Counted from the stretch's first letter, positions 1 through 9,014 are shown. The stretch is 50,177 nucleotides of DNA from Oscillospiraceae bacterium (GCA_017624915.1 JAGAMC010000014.1:1-50177); one strand, 5' to 3'. Numbers and translations are program-made. The notes: generated by a model not told the origin, from the letters alone.

Positions 1-169
1 CAAAGGCGGTTTAATAGTCGAATGTACGGATGTAAAAGCAAAAATGGGCAAGAAAAAAGAGAGAAGCCGAAACTTCTCTCAATTCTCTTGCCCTGCAATG
101 CTCGTACCTTTAAGTTATTGTCCTTAAGGGTACGATGCATTTGACGGCACTCTTTTTCCTTTGTTGGAC
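1..169. other. Intergenic left edge with two hairpins
   Basis: I see no gene here. Besides the terminator at 53-80, a second imperfect hairpin at about 108-136 pairs CGTACCTTTAAG with CTTAAGGGTACG (one G-T pair). Any neighbour on the left lies outside the window. Confidence 0.5.
53..80 (-). terminator. Terminator of the DUF177-rpmF operon
   Basis: Read on the minus strand, GAGAGAAG and CTTCTCTC form an 8-bp stem around TTTCGG, followed directly by TTTTTTC. This is a canonical intrinsic terminator about 90 bases after the rpmF stop. A wider outer pairing (GGGCAAGA with TCTTGCCC, 46-93) could extend it. Confidence 0.8.
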
Positions 170-358
170 TTAGTTGGCCTCGTTGACCTGGCCGAACTCA
201 CGGCCGTTGTAGGTCAGGCAGGACTTGCACATCCGGTGAGGCAGACGGAAAGCCCCGCACTTGGGGCAGGTCACGATACCGGGAGTCGCCAGCTTCCAAA
301 CGTTGCTGCGACGCTTATCGCGTCTGGCCTTGGACACTTTTCTCTTAGGAACCGCCAT
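170..358 (-). CDS. rpmF: 50S ribosomal protein L32
   Basis: Structural protein of the large ribosomal subunit. The 62-residue product begins MAVPKRKVSKARRDKRRS, the typical basic L32 N-terminus, and carries two CxxC pairs (CPKC and CKSC) that bind zinc in zinc-type L32. The ATG at 358 has GGAGGTG eight bases upstream; an in-frame ATG nine bases earlier has no ribosome site and is rejected. It follows a DUF177 gene in the conserved yceD-rpmF order. The usual plsX/fab continuation is absent, because a terminator follows. Confidence 0.97.
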   Translation of the reverse strand: MAVPKRKVSKARRDKRRSNVWKLATPGIVTCPKCGAFRLPHRMCKSCLTYNGREFGQVNEAN

Positions 359-413
359 GGTTGACACCTCCTTCGGTTACTTCGGCCCTGTGGGGCCTTA
401 AGGTTGACTTTGA

Positions 414-920
414 CTACTCAGCTTTGTCATCCAACAGCTGCGCAAGCGCCGCCAACCGTGGATCTACTTCAGGCTTACACGCACAGGGACCGAGGTTCAG
501 GTCAGCCCCGCAGCGGCTGCAAAGCCCTTTGCAGTCTTCTGAGCAAAGGTTTTTGGTATCCATACCGAGGATAAAGGCCGTAGTCGCCACCTCGTCCAGG
601 TCCACTGCATCACCGTCCAGCAGAATGATCTCGTCGTCATTCATCTCGTCCTCCAGTTCGGTGGACAGCAGAGAATCCAGCACAACGCTCTTTTCTGCCG
701 TATAGGCCTTGCAGCAGCGGTCGCAGGTCAGATCCAGCACGGTGGAGGCATCTCCCTCAAGGTGGAGCGCCCCGGCGCGATTTGTGACCTTGCCCTGCAC
801 CCGGATGGGCCGAGTGATCGGCCGCGCCCCAAAGAAGTCCATTTGGGTGAGATCCAACGGGAAATCAAATGAGGCAGAGGCGCCGGGAACATGGATGATT
901 TTGCGAAGATCCAGTTTCAT
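414..920 (-). CDS. DUF177 (YceD family) protein
   Basis: A 168-residue member of the DUF177/YceD family, which sits beside rpmF in most bacteria and has been linked to 23S rRNA accumulation; the biochemical role is not settled. Visible features are an N-terminal beta-rich part, a CDRC motif near residue 70, an acidic centre (ELEDEMNDDEIILLDGD) and a C-terminal cysteine cluster (CSEDCKGLCSRCG, then CAC) suggesting bound zinc. It is the first gene of an operon with rpmF, 55 bases upstream of it, behind a strong promoter. A ribosome site (AGAGGTGTCCC) precedes the ATG at 920. Confidence 0.93.
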   Translation of the reverse strand: MKLDLRKIIHVPGASASFDFPLDLTQMDFFGARPITRPIRVQGKVTNRAGALHLEGDASTVLDLTCDRCCKAYTAEKSVVLDSLLSTELEDEMNDDEIILLDGDAVDLDEVATTAFILGMDTKNLCSEDCKGLCSRCGADLNLGPCACKPEVDPRLAALAQLLDDKAE

Positions 921-974
921 GGGACACCTCTTTCAAGGGGACAGACCCTATGCTCGCGTAATGGTACAGCGAGT

Positions 975-1003
975 ATTATAAAGAAAATGTCTCCAATTGT
1001 CAA
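975..1003 (-). promoter_or_regulatory. Sigma-A promoter of the DUF177-rpmF operon
   Basis: On the minus strand TTGACA (1003-998) and TATAAT (980-975) are separated by exactly 17 bases. Both boxes match the consensus perfectly, so strong constitutive expression is expected. Confidence 0.88.
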
Positions 1004-1022
1004 ATACTTTTCGCAGTTTTTA

Positions 1023-1051
1023 TTGACAAATTTTTATTTCTATGGTGCAAT
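1023..1051 (+). promoter_or_regulatory. Probable promoter of the pseudouridine synthase gene
   Basis: TTGACA (1023-1028), 17 bases, TGCAAT (1046-1051). The -10 matches the consensus at four of six bases. It is divergent from the DUF177 promoter with only about 20 bases between the -35 boxes. Confidence 0.55.
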
Positions 1052-1090
1052 TTTGCTGTAGTACAAGACGAACGCGAGGTTTGAGGGATT

Positions 1091-2053
1091 ATGAAAGAGT
1101 TTACCATCGGGAAAAACGATGCCGGACAGCGGCTGGACCGCTGGCTGGGCAAGACCATGCCCCTTCTCCCCGCCCCTCTGGCGCAGAAATATATCCGGCT
1201 CAAGCGGGTCAAGCTAAACGGCAAGGGCGCCAAGCGCGACACCCGCCTTGCAGTGGGTGATGTTCTGCAATTATACATCAACGATGAGTTTTTTGAGCGG
1301 CCCACTCCGGAAAACGCTTTCCTCTCCCTTTACCAGCCCAAACTGAACATCGTGTATGAGGACGAGAACATCATGCTGGTGGACAAGCGCCCGGGCATGG
1401 TGGTCCATCCTGACGAGACCGAGCGGGTCAACACCCTGATCACCCACATTCAGGCCTACCTCTACCAGAAACGGGAGTGGTCACCCTATTGGGAAAACTC
1501 CTTCGCCCCCGCCCTGTGCAACCGCATCGACCGCAACACCGGCGGCATCGTCATTGCCGCGAAAAACGCCGAGACCCTGCGCATCATCAACGACAAGATC
1601 CAGGCCCGGGAACTGACCAAAAAGTACCTGTGCATCACTTTGGGCAGGCCAAAGCCCGCTGAAGGCAAGCTGGAGCTGTTCCTGCGCAAGGACGAGGGCA
1701 AAAAGCTGGTGGACGTGTTTGACCGTCCCGTTGCGGATGCAAAGACCGCCATTACCTTATATAAAACACTTCGCTCCGCCGGCGAGCTTTCTCTGGTGGA
1801 GGTGGAACTACTCACCGGCCGCACCCACCAGATCCGCGCCAGCTTTGCCCACGCGGGCCACCCTCTGCTGGGCGACGGCAAGTACGGACGTGGTGACGTG
1901 AACCGCCGCTATAATGAGACCCGACAAGCCCTGTACAGCTACTATCTGCGCTTGGACCTGCCCACGGACGCGGGGATTCTGGAATATCTGCGGGGCAGAG
2001 AATTTCAGGTGGATGACGTGCCCTTTGTCGGGCAGTATTTCCCGGAAAAATGA
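1091..2053 (+). CDS. RluA-family 23S rRNA pseudouridine synthase
   Basis: Converts uridines in RNA, probably 23S rRNA, to pseudouridine. The 320-residue protein has an N-terminal S4-like RNA-binding region (about residues 1-65, with RLDRWLGK) and a pseudouridine synthase domain from about 88. The catalytic motif reads NRIDRNTGG with Asp147 as the nucleophile, where the family usually has HRLDxxTSG. LLTGRTHQIRASFAHAGHPLLGD is the conserved C-terminal motif. The exact target cannot be read from sequence. It is a single gene between its own promoter and a strong terminator. Confidence 0.92.
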   Translation: MKEFTIGKNDAGQRLDRWLGKTMPLLPAPLAQKYIRLKRVKLNGKGAKRDTRLAVGDVLQLYINDEFFERPTPENAFLSLYQPKLNIVYEDENIMLVDKRPGMVVHPDETERVNTLITHIQAYLYQKREWSPYWENSFAPALCNRIDRNTGGIVIAAKNAETLRIINDKIQARELTKKYLCITLGRPKPAEGKLELFLRKDEGKKLVDVFDRPVADAKTAITLYKTLRSAGELSLVEVELLTGRTHQIRASFAHAGHPLLGDGKYGRGDVNRRYNETRQALYSYYLRLDLPTDAGILEYLRGREFQVDDVPFVGQYFPEK

Positions 2054-2057
2054 CCTG

Positions 2058-2089
2058 CCGCCGCCTTCCGTGAAAGGCGGCGGTTTTTT
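2058..2089 (+). terminator. Terminator of the pseudouridine synthase gene
   Basis: CCGCCGCCTT (2058-2067) pairs perfectly with AAGGCGGCGG (2074-2083), followed by six T residues, five bases after the stop codon. Confidence 0.92.
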
Positions 2090-2134
2090 CACATTTCCTC
2101 ACGCTGGAAAAATGGGGAATTTTGCGGGAATATA

Positions 2135-2163
2135 TTGACTTTTACGTGCTAAACCGATATAGT
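2135..2163 (+). promoter_or_regulatory. Promoter of the pot operon
   Basis: TTGACT (2135-2140), 17-base spacer, TATAGT (2158-2163). It leaves a leader of about 110 bases before potA in which I see no clear riboswitch or terminator. Confidence 0.75.
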
Positions 2164-2279
2164 GATATTCGCTATCCGTGAAACTCCGGTCTCCCGTCTT
2201 GCGCCCCCTGCGCCTGCCGGCCCGGACGAATAAATCGAGGGAGCTGACAACCAACTTTTAAGGAAATGGGGGAGGATAC

Positions 2280-3449
2280 ATGTCCAAGGATTTGATCTGC
2301 CTGAGCGGCTGCTCCATGGCGTTCGATGATGTGGTCGTGCTTGACAACGTCAATCTCAATATTAAGGATAAAGAGTTCCTCACGCTGCTCGGACCCAGTG
2401 GCTGCGGCAAAACCACCACGCTCAGGATCATCGGTGGTTTTCAGACGCCCACCTCTGGCGATATTATGTTCGACGGGGTGAGGATTAATGATGTCCCGCC
2501 CCACAAACGGACCATCAATACCGTGTTCCAGAAGTATGCCCTGTTCCCTCACCTGAATGTGTATGAGAACATCGCCTTCGGTCTGCGCATCCCCAAGCCC
2601 GGCCCTGATGGGAAGAAGGTCAGCCTGCCCGAGGAGGAGATCGACCGGCGCGTGATGGAAATGCTGGAGGTGGTCAACCTCAAGGGCTTTGAAAAGCGCA
2701 GAGTCAGCCAGCTGTCCGGCGGTCAGCAGCAGCGCGTAGCCATCGCCCGCGCCCTTGTCAATCGGCCCAAGGTCCTGCTTCTGGATGAGCCCCTGGGTGC
2801 TCTGGACCTGAAGCTGCGCAAGGATATGCAGAACGAGCTCAAGCGCATCCAGCAGGCTATGGAGATCACCTTCGTCTATGTCACCCACGATCAGGAGGAG
2901 GCCCTCGCCATGTCCGACACCGTGGTGGTCATGGACGGCGGCCGTATCCAGCAGATCGGCACCCCTGAAGACATCTATAACGAGCCGCAGAACGCCTTTG
3001 TAGCCGATTTTATCGGCGAGTCCAACATCATCGACGGCATCATGCGTTCCGACGGCGTGGTGGAAATTTTCAACCGGCGTTTTGCCTGCCTTGACAAGGG
3101 CTTTGACAAGGACGAGGCCGTGGACGTGGTCATCCGCCCCGAGGACGTGGACATCGTGCCGGAGGATCAGGGCCAGCTCAAGGGCACTGTCACCAACGTG
3201 ACCTTCAAGGGCATGCAGTACGACATCATCGTGGATTTCTACGGCTTCAAGTGGCTGATCCAGACCACCGACCTGTCCCCTGTGGGCAGCCGGATCGGCA
3301 TCAAGATCGATCCCGACGGCATCCATGTTATGAAGAAGAGTGAATATTCCGGTATGTTCGGCGACTATTCTTCCTACTCCGAGGAGTATGAGGAGATCGG
3401 CGACGTCTCCATCGAGCCGGACGAGGAGGAGAGCGGGGATGAAGAATAA
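2280..3449 (+). CDS. potA: Polyamine ABC transporter ATP-binding protein
   Basis: ATPase of a spermidine/putrescine importer at the inner face of the membrane. The 389-residue protein has Walker [10 protein letters not shown] (38-46), the Q-loop in [12 protein letters not shown], signature LSGGQQQR (146-153), Walker B LLLDE (167-171) and the switch His in [14 protein letters not shown]-like regulatory domain follows from about 240. The last 27 residues are unusually acidic (YSEEYEEIG, then [11 protein letters not shown]), beyond the standard PotA end. GGGAGG precedes the ATG. The stop overlaps the potB start by 11 bases, so the genes are probably translationally coupled. Confidence 0.95.
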   Translation: MSKDLICLSGCSMAFDDVVVLDNVNLNIKDKEFLTLLGPSGCGKTTTLRIIGGFQTPTSGDIMFDGVRINDVPPHKRTINTVFQKYALFPHLNVYENIAFGLRIPKPGPDGKKVSLPEEEIDRRVMEMLEVVNLKGFEKRRVSQLSGGQQQRVAIARALVNRPKVLLLDEPLGALDLKLRKDMQNELKRIQQAMEITFVYVTHDQEEALAMSDTVVVMDGGRIQQIGTPEDIYNEPQNAFVADFIGESNIIDGIMRSDGVVEIFNRRFACLDKGFDKDEAVDVVIRPEDVDIVPEDQGQLKGTVTNVTFKGMQYDIIVDFYGFKWLIQTTDLSPVGSRIGIKIDPDGIHVMKKSEYSGMFGDYSSYSEEYEEIGDVSIEPDEEESGDEE

Positions 3450-4320
3450 GCTCTCCGGCTTTGCCGTGCCCTATGTGATCTGGATGGCTCTTTTTGTGGT
3501 GGTACCTATCCTGATCATGGTGATGTACGCCTTCACCACCTCCGACTTTTATGCCACGGCAGAAAACTTCTCCCGCATGGGTGCGTACCTGTCCGTCTTT
3601 GTGCGCTCCTTCCGGCTGGCCGTCATCGCCACCCTCGTCTGCCTGCTCATCGGCTACCCCATGGCCTATGTCATGGCAAAGGAAGGCCCGGGCTTTCAGC
3701 GCATGGCTATGGCGCTGATCATGCTGCCCATGTGGATGAACTTCCTGCTGCGCACCTACTCCTGGATGTCCATTCTGGAAAACAACGGTCTGATCAACCA
3801 GCTGTTTGACCGCATTGGCCTGTTCGATCTGATCAATCACATCGGTCTGGCCGTGGCCTCAGAACCCGACAAGTATATTCCCATTACACACTTTCAGATG
3901 ATCGGCACTTCCGGCGCTGTGGTCCTTGGTATGGTCTATAATTACCTGCCCTTTATGATCCTGCCCATCTACTCGGTCATCGTCAAGCTTGACGGCTCTT
4001 TGCTGGAGGCCGCCCACGACCTGGGCGCCAGCTCCGTCACCGTATTCCGCAAGGTCATCCTTCCCCTGTCCCTGCCCGGCGTGCTGTCCGGCGTAACCAT
4101 GGTTTTTGTTCCCTCCGTATCCACCTTTGCCATCTCCCGTCTGCTGGGCGGCGGCACCCAGATGATGCTGGGCGATTTGATCGAGCAGCAGTTCCTGGGC
4201 GGCGCCTACAACCCCCATCTGGGCGCGGCCATCTCCATGGTGATGATGGTCATCGTGGTGGTGTGCATGGTCGTTATGAACAACTTTGGCGAGGGCGAAG
4301 AACAGGCGGTGATGCTATGA
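3439..4320 (+). CDS. potB: Polyamine ABC transporter permease PotB
   Basis: Inner-membrane permease subunit of the polyamine importer, 293 residues with about six membrane helices; the first is [20 protein letters not shown]. The EAA loop that docks on PotA is [25 protein letters not shown]. The start at 3439 (MKNKLSGF) overlaps the end of potA and aligns with family N-termini; the longer frame from 3340 lies inside potA and is not membrane-like. The gene ends in an ATGA overlap with the next gene. Confidence 0.94.
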   Translation: MKNKLSGFAVPYVIWMALFVVVPILIMVMYAFTTSDFYATAENFSRMGAYLSVFVRSFRLAVIATLVCLLIGYPMAYVMAKEGPGFQRMAMALIMLPMWMNFLLRTYSWMSILENNGLINQLFDRIGLFDLINHIGLAVASEPDKYIPITHFQMIGTSGAVVLGMVYNYLPFMILPIYSVIVKLDGSLLEAAHDLGASSVTVFRKVILPLSLPGVLSGVTMVFVPSVSTFAISRLLGGGTQMMLGDLIEQQFLGGAYNPHLGAAISMVMMVIVVVCMVVMNNFGEGEEQAVML

Positions 4321-6332
4321 AAAAACAGCGCCGCGCAGGCAGCCGCCTGCTTATGGGGCTCGTGTTCCTGTTCCTGTATGCCCCCATCTTCCTGCTCATC
4401 GTCTTTTCCTTCAACTCCGGTGAGAGCAGCACGGTATGGCAGGGCTTTTCCCTGCACTGGTATAAGCAGCTGTTCCACAACCGCATCATTATGGAAAGCG
4501 TCTATACCACCCTGCTGGTCTCCCTGCTGGCCACTGTCATTGCCACGGTGGTGGGCACCTTTGCCGCCATCGGTCTTTACAGCATGAAGCGGCGCTGGCG
4601 CACTCCCCTGCTGACCATCAACAACATCCCCATGATGAACGCCGACATCGTGACCGGCGTATCCCTGTGCCTGTTCTTTGCCGCGTTTTTCCAGGGCTGG
4701 CGCTCCTTCGCCCGCTGGTTCAACGAGGCACAGGATATGATGGAACTGCCGGTGCGGCTCACCCTTGGCTTTGCAACCCTGCTGATCGCCCACATTGCGT
4801 TCAACATCCCCTATGTCATCCTCAACGTGGCGCCGAAGCTGCGGCAGATGGACAAGAACCTGGTGGACGCGGCTCAGGATCTGGGCTGCACCTGGATGCA
4901 GGCCTTCTGGAAGGTCATCCTGCCTGAGATCAAGCCGGGCATCGTCTCCGGCGCTCTCATCGCCTTTACCATGTCCATTGACGACTTCGTCATCTCCTAC
5001 TTCACTGCCGGGTCTGCCACTTCCACGCTGGCCATGACCATCTACGGCATGACCAAAAAGCGCATCACTCCGGAGATCAACGCCATTTCCACCCTGCTGT
5101 TCGTAACAGTCCTGGTCCTGCTGTTGGTTAAAAATATGCGTGAGATCCGGCTGGAGCGTCAGGCCTCCCGCCGGCCCGCATTCTCGCCCGCTGATGACAC
5201 TGCATCTGCCCGGGTTGTCCGCTTCTCCCCCGACACGCGCCGCACTGTCAAGCGCATCGCCGCTGTGGCTGCCATATGCGCCATCGCAGCGGGCATGTTT
5301 ACTCTGGGCGGCGCCGCCCGCTCCCAGCGGGTGGTCAATGTGTGCAGCTGGGGCGAGTATATCGACCCGGAGCTGATCACGCAGTTTGAAGAGCAGACCG
5401 GCATCCGCGTCAACTACCAGACCGCCGAAAGCAACGAGGCCCTCTACTCCCTGCTCATGAGCGGCGGCGGTGATTACGACGTGATCGTCCCCTCCGACTA
5501 CATGATCGCACAGCTGATCGAGGAGGATATGCTGGCCGAGCTGAACTATGATAACCTGCCCAACTTCTCTCTCATCGATGACCGATTCAAGAACCTGCCC
5601 TACGACCCGGAAAACAAGTATACCGTTCCCTACGCCTGGGGCACTGTGGGCATCATCTATGATCGGAACAAGGTTGACGAGGAGCTGACCAGCTGGTCCG
5701 CCCTTTACGATGACAAGTATGCCGGCGACGTTCTTCTCATCAACAACTCCCGTGACGCCTTTGGCATCGCCCTGAAGTATCTGGGCTACTCCGTGAACAC
5801 CACGGACGAAGCGCAGATCCGCGAAGCCTATGCTCTTGTGGCCGATGCTATGGAGCGCAACGTGTTCCAGGGCAAGGTGATGGACGAGGTATTCCAGAAG
5901 ATGGAGGGCGGCAACGCCGCCATCGCCACCTATTACGCCGGCGACTACCTGTCCATGGTGGACAATCAGGCAGATAACGTGGATCTGGCTTTCTCCATTC
6001 CGGAGGAGGGCTCCAACTGGTTTGTGGACGCCATGTGCGTGCTCAAGGAGGCCTCCAACTACGAGGAGGCCCACGAGTGGATCAACTTCATCGCCTCCAC
6101 CGAGGCCAATCTGGCCAACATGGACTATATCTGGTACGCCTCCCCAAATACCACCGCGCTGGAGCAGTACCCCGCCTACTATGAGGAGCTGTACGAAGAA
6201 CCCCTTGACCCGGAGGTCTATGAGATCATGGCCGCACCTCAGGAGGTTCTGGACCGGTGCGAGCTGTATGTCAGCCTGCCCCCCAAGATCCGTGCCCTGT
6301 ACAATGACCTTTGGATCACTCTCGGCATTTAA
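4317..6332 (+). CDS. potC-potD: PotC-PotD fusion: polyamine permease plus substrate-binding protein
   Basis: One 671-residue protein joins the second permease to the extracellular receptor. Residues 1-280 are PotC ([17 protein letters not shown] start, EAA loop DAAQDLGCTWMQAFWKVILPE). A cytoplasmic linker (about 280-310) leads to an extra helix (IAAVAAICAIAAGMF, about 311-333), and residues 339-671 are a PotD-type binding protein starting VVNVCSWGEYIDPELI. The extra helix would place PotD outside, tethered to the membrane, replacing the lipoprotein anchor. No separate potD is present. It starts in the ATGA overlap with potB and ends at a terminator. The substrate (spermidine or putrescine) is inferred from the family. 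Confidence 0.93.
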   Translation: MKKQRRAGSRLLMGLVFLFLYAPIFLLIVFSFNSGESSTVWQGFSLHWYKQLFHNRIIMESVYTTLLVSLLATVIATVVGTFAAIGLYSMKRRWRTPLLTINNIPMMNADIVTGVSLCLFFAAFFQGWRSFARWFNEAQDMMELPVRLTLGFATLLIAHIAFNIPYVILNVAPKLRQMDKNLVDAAQDLGCTWMQAFWKVILPEIKPGIVSGALIAFTMSIDDFVISYFTAGSATSTLAMTIYGMTKKRITPEINAISTLLFVTVLVLLLVKNMREIRLERQASRRPAFSPADDTASARVVRFSPDTRRTVKRIAAVAAICAIAAGMFTLGGAARSQRVVNVCSWGEYIDPELITQFEEQTGIRVNYQTAESNEALYSLLMSGGGDYDVIVPSDYMIAQLIEEDMLAELNYDNLPNFSLIDDRFKNLPYDPENKYTVPYAWGTVGIIYDRNKVDEELTSWSALYDDKYAGDVLLINNSRDAFGIALKYLGYSVNTTDEAQIREAYALVADAMERNVFQGKVMDEVFQKMEGGNAAIATYYAGDYLSMVDNQADNVDLAFSIPEEGSNWFVDAMCVLKEASNYEEAHEWINFIASTEANLANMDYIWYASPNTTALEQYPAYYEELYEEPLDPEVYEIMAAPQEVLDRCELYVSLPPKIRALYNDLWITLGI

Positions 6333-6335
6333 AAG

Positions 6336-6370
6336 AATCCTGCCTCTCCTCTGGAGTGGCAGGATTTTTC
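6336..6370 (+). terminator. Terminator of the pot operon
   Basis: AATCCTGCC (6336-6344) pairs with GGCAGGATT (6358-6366) and runs into TTTC, just after the fusion gene's stop. Confidence 0.85.
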
Positions 6371-6377
6371 TTTGCAT

Positions 6378-6406
6378 GTATATTCTCTGTTTTCAGGGAC
6401 ATAATG
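6378..6406 (+). promoter_or_regulatory. Sigma-G-like (forespore) promoter candidate
   Basis: GTATA (6378-6382), 17 bases, CATAATG (6400-6406). This resembles the Bacillus forespore sigma-G consensus (GHATR, about 18 bases, CATWHTA). No good sigma-A promoter is seen between the pot terminator and the small gene at 6438. The predicted start near 6413 leaves a short leader carrying the ribosome site. The match is by eye only. Confidence 0.4.
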
Positions 6407-6437
6407 GGTTTAGATTCTTGAAAAGGAGGTAATCCCC

Positions 6438-6563
6438 ATGTCTGATCTGAACAACAACCGTCAGAACAACCAGCAGAATCAGCAGAACAACCAGCAGAAT
6501 AATCAGCAGAACCAGCAGAATAACAAGCAGAACAGCAAGGACAGCCGTCAGCAGTCCAAGTAA
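6438..6563 (+). CDS. 41-residue Asn/Gln-rich small protein
   Basis: A small gene with a perfect AAGGAGGT ribosome site (6423-6430) and a clean TAA. The protein starts MSDLNNNRQNNQQN and is almost only Asn, Gln, Lys, Arg and Ser, with QQN and NNQQN repeats, ending SKDSRQQSK. It is hydrophilic, with no membrane segment, no cysteine and no aromatic residue. The composition recalls gamma-type small acid-soluble spore proteins (SspE), amino-acid stores in forespores, and a sigma-G-like promoter lies upstream. I see no homology that proves this. It could also be an RNA- or DNA-binding disordered peptide. Confidence 0.75.
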   Translation: MSDLNNNRQNNQQNQQNNQQNNQQNQQNNKQNSKDSRQQSK

Positions 6564-6753
6564 TCGTTCACAATTTATTTACGCATTGTTTTTAGTTTCT
6601 TGATGTTTTTTTCCGCGCATTTGGTAAACTGATACCAAGGTCGGGGGACTCCCCTCCCCCCTAACCCCAAACTCCACTGTCCACCGGGCCGGCATCCGCC
6701 GGTCCGGCGGGACAGACCAAATCCTCTATTTCTCCTCCCTTTCTTTTCTCTCT
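6564..6753. other. Intergenic stretch with G+C-rich hairpins
   Basis: I see no coding region. It contains GGGG-ACT-CCCC at about 6644-6655 and a stem pairing CCGGGCCGGC (6684-6693) with GCCGGTCCGG (6698-6707). Neither is followed by a T tract on the plus strand, so neither is an obvious terminator; a small structured RNA is possible but unsupported. Confidence 0.4.
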
Positions 6754-6795
6754 AAAACACAGGGCCCGAACCTATTGGTTCGGGCCCTGTGTTTT
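6754..6795. terminator. Perfect 19-bp bidirectional terminator
   Basis: AAAACACAGGGCCCGAACC (6754-6772) and its exact complement (6777-6795) flank the loop TATT. A runs on one side and T runs on the other let it work in both directions. It overlaps the stop codon of the LtaS-like gene by two bases. Confidence 0.92.
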
Positions 6796-8824
6796 ATTCT
6801 TCATTTTGCACACCGAAAACTACCCGGTAGTAATCCTCATCGAGGATCAGGGCAGAGTATCGGAAGCGGTTGCGCACTTCCTCCATCACACGCTCCACGT
6901 ATTCCCCGTCGTCCGGTGCCGGCTCGCCCCACGGAGTATATTCCTCCGTGGCGGAAACGTAGGCCCCCCGGTCAGACAGGAAACTGTAGTTGAAGAAGAT
7001 GACCAGTCCCGGCTCGTCGGACAGGATGTCCCGCCCGGCCAGCAGACGGGAATCATACTCCAGTCCGAACAGGTTGGCCAGCGTGGGCATCACATCCAGG
7101 CTGGAGCAGTATTTATCCACCTGTACCGGCTGGTCCATGCCGCTGTTCCACAGGATCAGGGTACTCTTATATTTGTCAAATTCTCCGCGCACGCCTCCGC
7201 CCAGCAGTTCATTGAGCTCGCTGTCCTGCAGGCCGTAAGGATGATGATCGGCGGACAGGACGATGACCGTATCCTCCAGCTTTCCCGCCGCCTCCAGCTG
7301 TTGGATCAGACACTGGACCGCCCGGTCCAGCTCGATCTGGCTGGCCAGATAGGCCCGCGCACCCTCGCTCATGGGCAGGTCCTTCACCGCGTCCCAATGT
7401 CTGGCCGACATATCGTTCTGGTCGATATTGTAGTTCAGGTGGCCGCTCACCGTCAGGTAGTAGACCATGAACTGCTCCTCGTTGATGTACTGAGGTACGC
7501 TCAGTTCCATCATCTCATGATCAGATTCGGGCCAGGTGCGTGTTACCTCAAGACCGTTGCCAAGGCCGTAGTACTCAAAGCCCATGTTGGGATAGGACCG
7601 TTCCCGGCCATAGTAAGTATAGGTATTATTATGATAGGCAAGGGTGCGGTAGCCCAGCTTGGAGAACTGGTTTCCAAAGCCAAAGGGCATATGGTTCTCC
7701 GCAGACTGCAGGTAACTCCACGCCCCCGCCTTGGGGATCAGGCCAGTAGTCGTCACATACTCGCCGTCAGAGGTAGACAGTCCCCACAGGGGTGTATAGA
7801 AGTTATTGAACACAAAGCCCTCGTTGCTCAGCCGGTACAGGGTGGGGGTCAGCTCCGGATGAACAGCCACGGACGAAAAGGCCTCCGCCACGATCCACAC
7901 GAGGTTTTTCCCTGCGAAATGACCGGTCCACTCATTCTTTTCCGTTGGGACCACGGTGGAAAAATACCGGTGCATGGCAAGCAGGTCCTCGTCCTCCTCC
8001 CCGTCCATCAGGGCATCGAAGTCGATCTGCATGACCTGTGCATTTTCTCCCAGAACGGGGCGTTCCGGCAGCTCAGGCGGCTTTTCTCCACTCACAAGCT
8101 CTCCAAGGGACAGGTCGCCGGGGCTGGGCATATCCTCCGCTTTGACGCCGAAAATAAGGCGCTGCAGCTCTCTGCGGGTATTGGTAAGGGCACCGAAATT
8201 GGTCACCGTCAGCTCTGTGGAGTCAGATTGATTATAAATATGGTACAGGGACAGGGGGCCGGAATCGTTGCTGACCACCGCCAGCGTCACGGCCATTTGC
8301 ACCACCAGTGCGGCAGCCGCCCACCGGAGCATCTGCCGCCGGGGCACACTCTGTTCTGAGAGCAGCCATCTGCGCAGGAGCACCGCGGCCACAAAGGGCA
8401 GGCTTTCCATCAGGATCGGAAACCAGCATTTGATGGTGTTCGTTATGGCGAGGCCGCCAAACTCTCCGGCCACCATCGGAGCACGGATCAGGGATGTCAG
8501 GGACATAAAGGTATCAAACAGGTGGTAATACACCGTCTGCGACGCTATCCACGCACACAAAGCCGCCGTGACGCACAGCAGCACCCACCGTCCGGTTTTC
8601 TTCTTTACTGCCACGCACCACATACCAAGCAGCATGGCGATAGGGACCGAAAACAGCGCGGTGAAGATCAGCCCCCGCACCGGAATGATCTGGAAGCAGT
8701 ACAGCTTGAGAAAAAGCTCCTGATATACGATGGTAAGAAAGAAAAACAGCGATACTCCTCCAAGGCGCAGCCATTGTCCTGTCCCTGACTGCTGCACCTG
8801 TTCTTCCGGGCTATATACGGGCAT
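6794..8824 (-). CDS. LtaS-like membrane phosphoglycerol transferase (sulfatase fold)
   Basis: Probably moves glycerol phosphate from phosphatidylglycerol to a lipid-anchored or polysaccharide acceptor outside the membrane. The 676-residue protein has five N-terminal membrane helices (about residues 20-200) and an extracellular alkaline-phosphatase-fold domain. Key residues of LtaS enzymes are visible: the metal-binding Glu in NLVWIVAEAF, the nucleophile Thr in GLSTSDGEY and the Asp-His pair in LSADHHPYG. A polyprenol-linked or exopolysaccharide acceptor cannot be excluded. A single gene with its own promoter; GGAGGTGAAGGC precedes the ATG. Confidence 0.9.
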   Translation of the reverse strand: MPVYSPEEQVQQSGTGQWLRLGGVSLFFFLTIVYQELFLKLYCFQIIPVRGLIFTALFSVPIAMLLGMWCVAVKKKTGRWVLLCVTAALCAWIASQTVYYHLFDTFMSLTSLIRAPMVAGEFGGLAITNTIKCWFPILMESLPFVAAVLLRRWLLSEQSVPRRQMLRWAAAALVVQMAVTLAVVSNDSGPLSLYHIYNQSDSTELTVTNFGALTNTRRELQRLIFGVKAEDMPSPGDLSLGELVSGEKPPELPERPVLGENAQVMQIDFDALMDGEEDEDLLAMHRYFSTVVPTEKNEWTGHFAGKNLVWIVAEAFSSVAVHPELTPTLYRLSNEGFVFNNFYTPLWGLSTSDGEYVTTTGLIPKAGAWSYLQSAENHMPFGFGNQFSKLGYRTLAYHNNTYTYYGRERSYPNMGFEYYGLGNGLEVTRTWPESDHEMMELSVPQYINEEQFMVYYLTVSGHLNYNIDQNDMSARHWDAVKDLPMSEGARAYLASQIELDRAVQCLIQQLEAAGKLEDTVIVLSADHHPYGLQDSELNELLGGGVRGEFDKYKSTLILWNSGMDQPVQVDKYCSSLDVMPTLANLFGLEYDSRLLAGRDILSDEPGLVIFFNYSFLSDRGAYVSATEEYTPWGEPAPDDGEYVERVMEEVRNRFRYSALILDEDYYRVVFGVQNEE

Positions 8825-8862
8825 GCCTTCACCTCCCTGTGCTGCGGTATTTTCGTTTTGTA

Positions 8863-8891
8863 ATTTTAGCCTGTTTCCGATCGGGTGTCAA
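8863..8891 (-). promoter_or_regulatory. Promoter of the LtaS-like gene
   Basis: Minus strand TTGACA (8891-8886), 17 bases, TAAAAT (8868-8863). A near-consensus sigma-A site 40 bases before the start codon. Confidence 0.82.
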
Positions 8892-9014
8892 TTATATGCC
8901 CTGACTTTCACAAAAAATTCAATATTTCCATGCAGCATCGGCAGGCCGGCATTTCGCTCCCTGCTTTTCCCTTGGATAATTTTGTAAAACAGGGCGATTT
9001 TAGTGAGAATTCCC

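Noticed and set aside
4206-6377. 723-codon minus-strand frame opposite the PotC-PotD fusion
   Set aside because: Antisense shadow; Gly/His/Asp-rich and without start signals.
6438-6563. Low-complexity repeat DNA without coding function
   Set aside because: A perfect ribosome site, in-frame stop and codon-level variation (AAC/AAT, CAG) support a real small gene.
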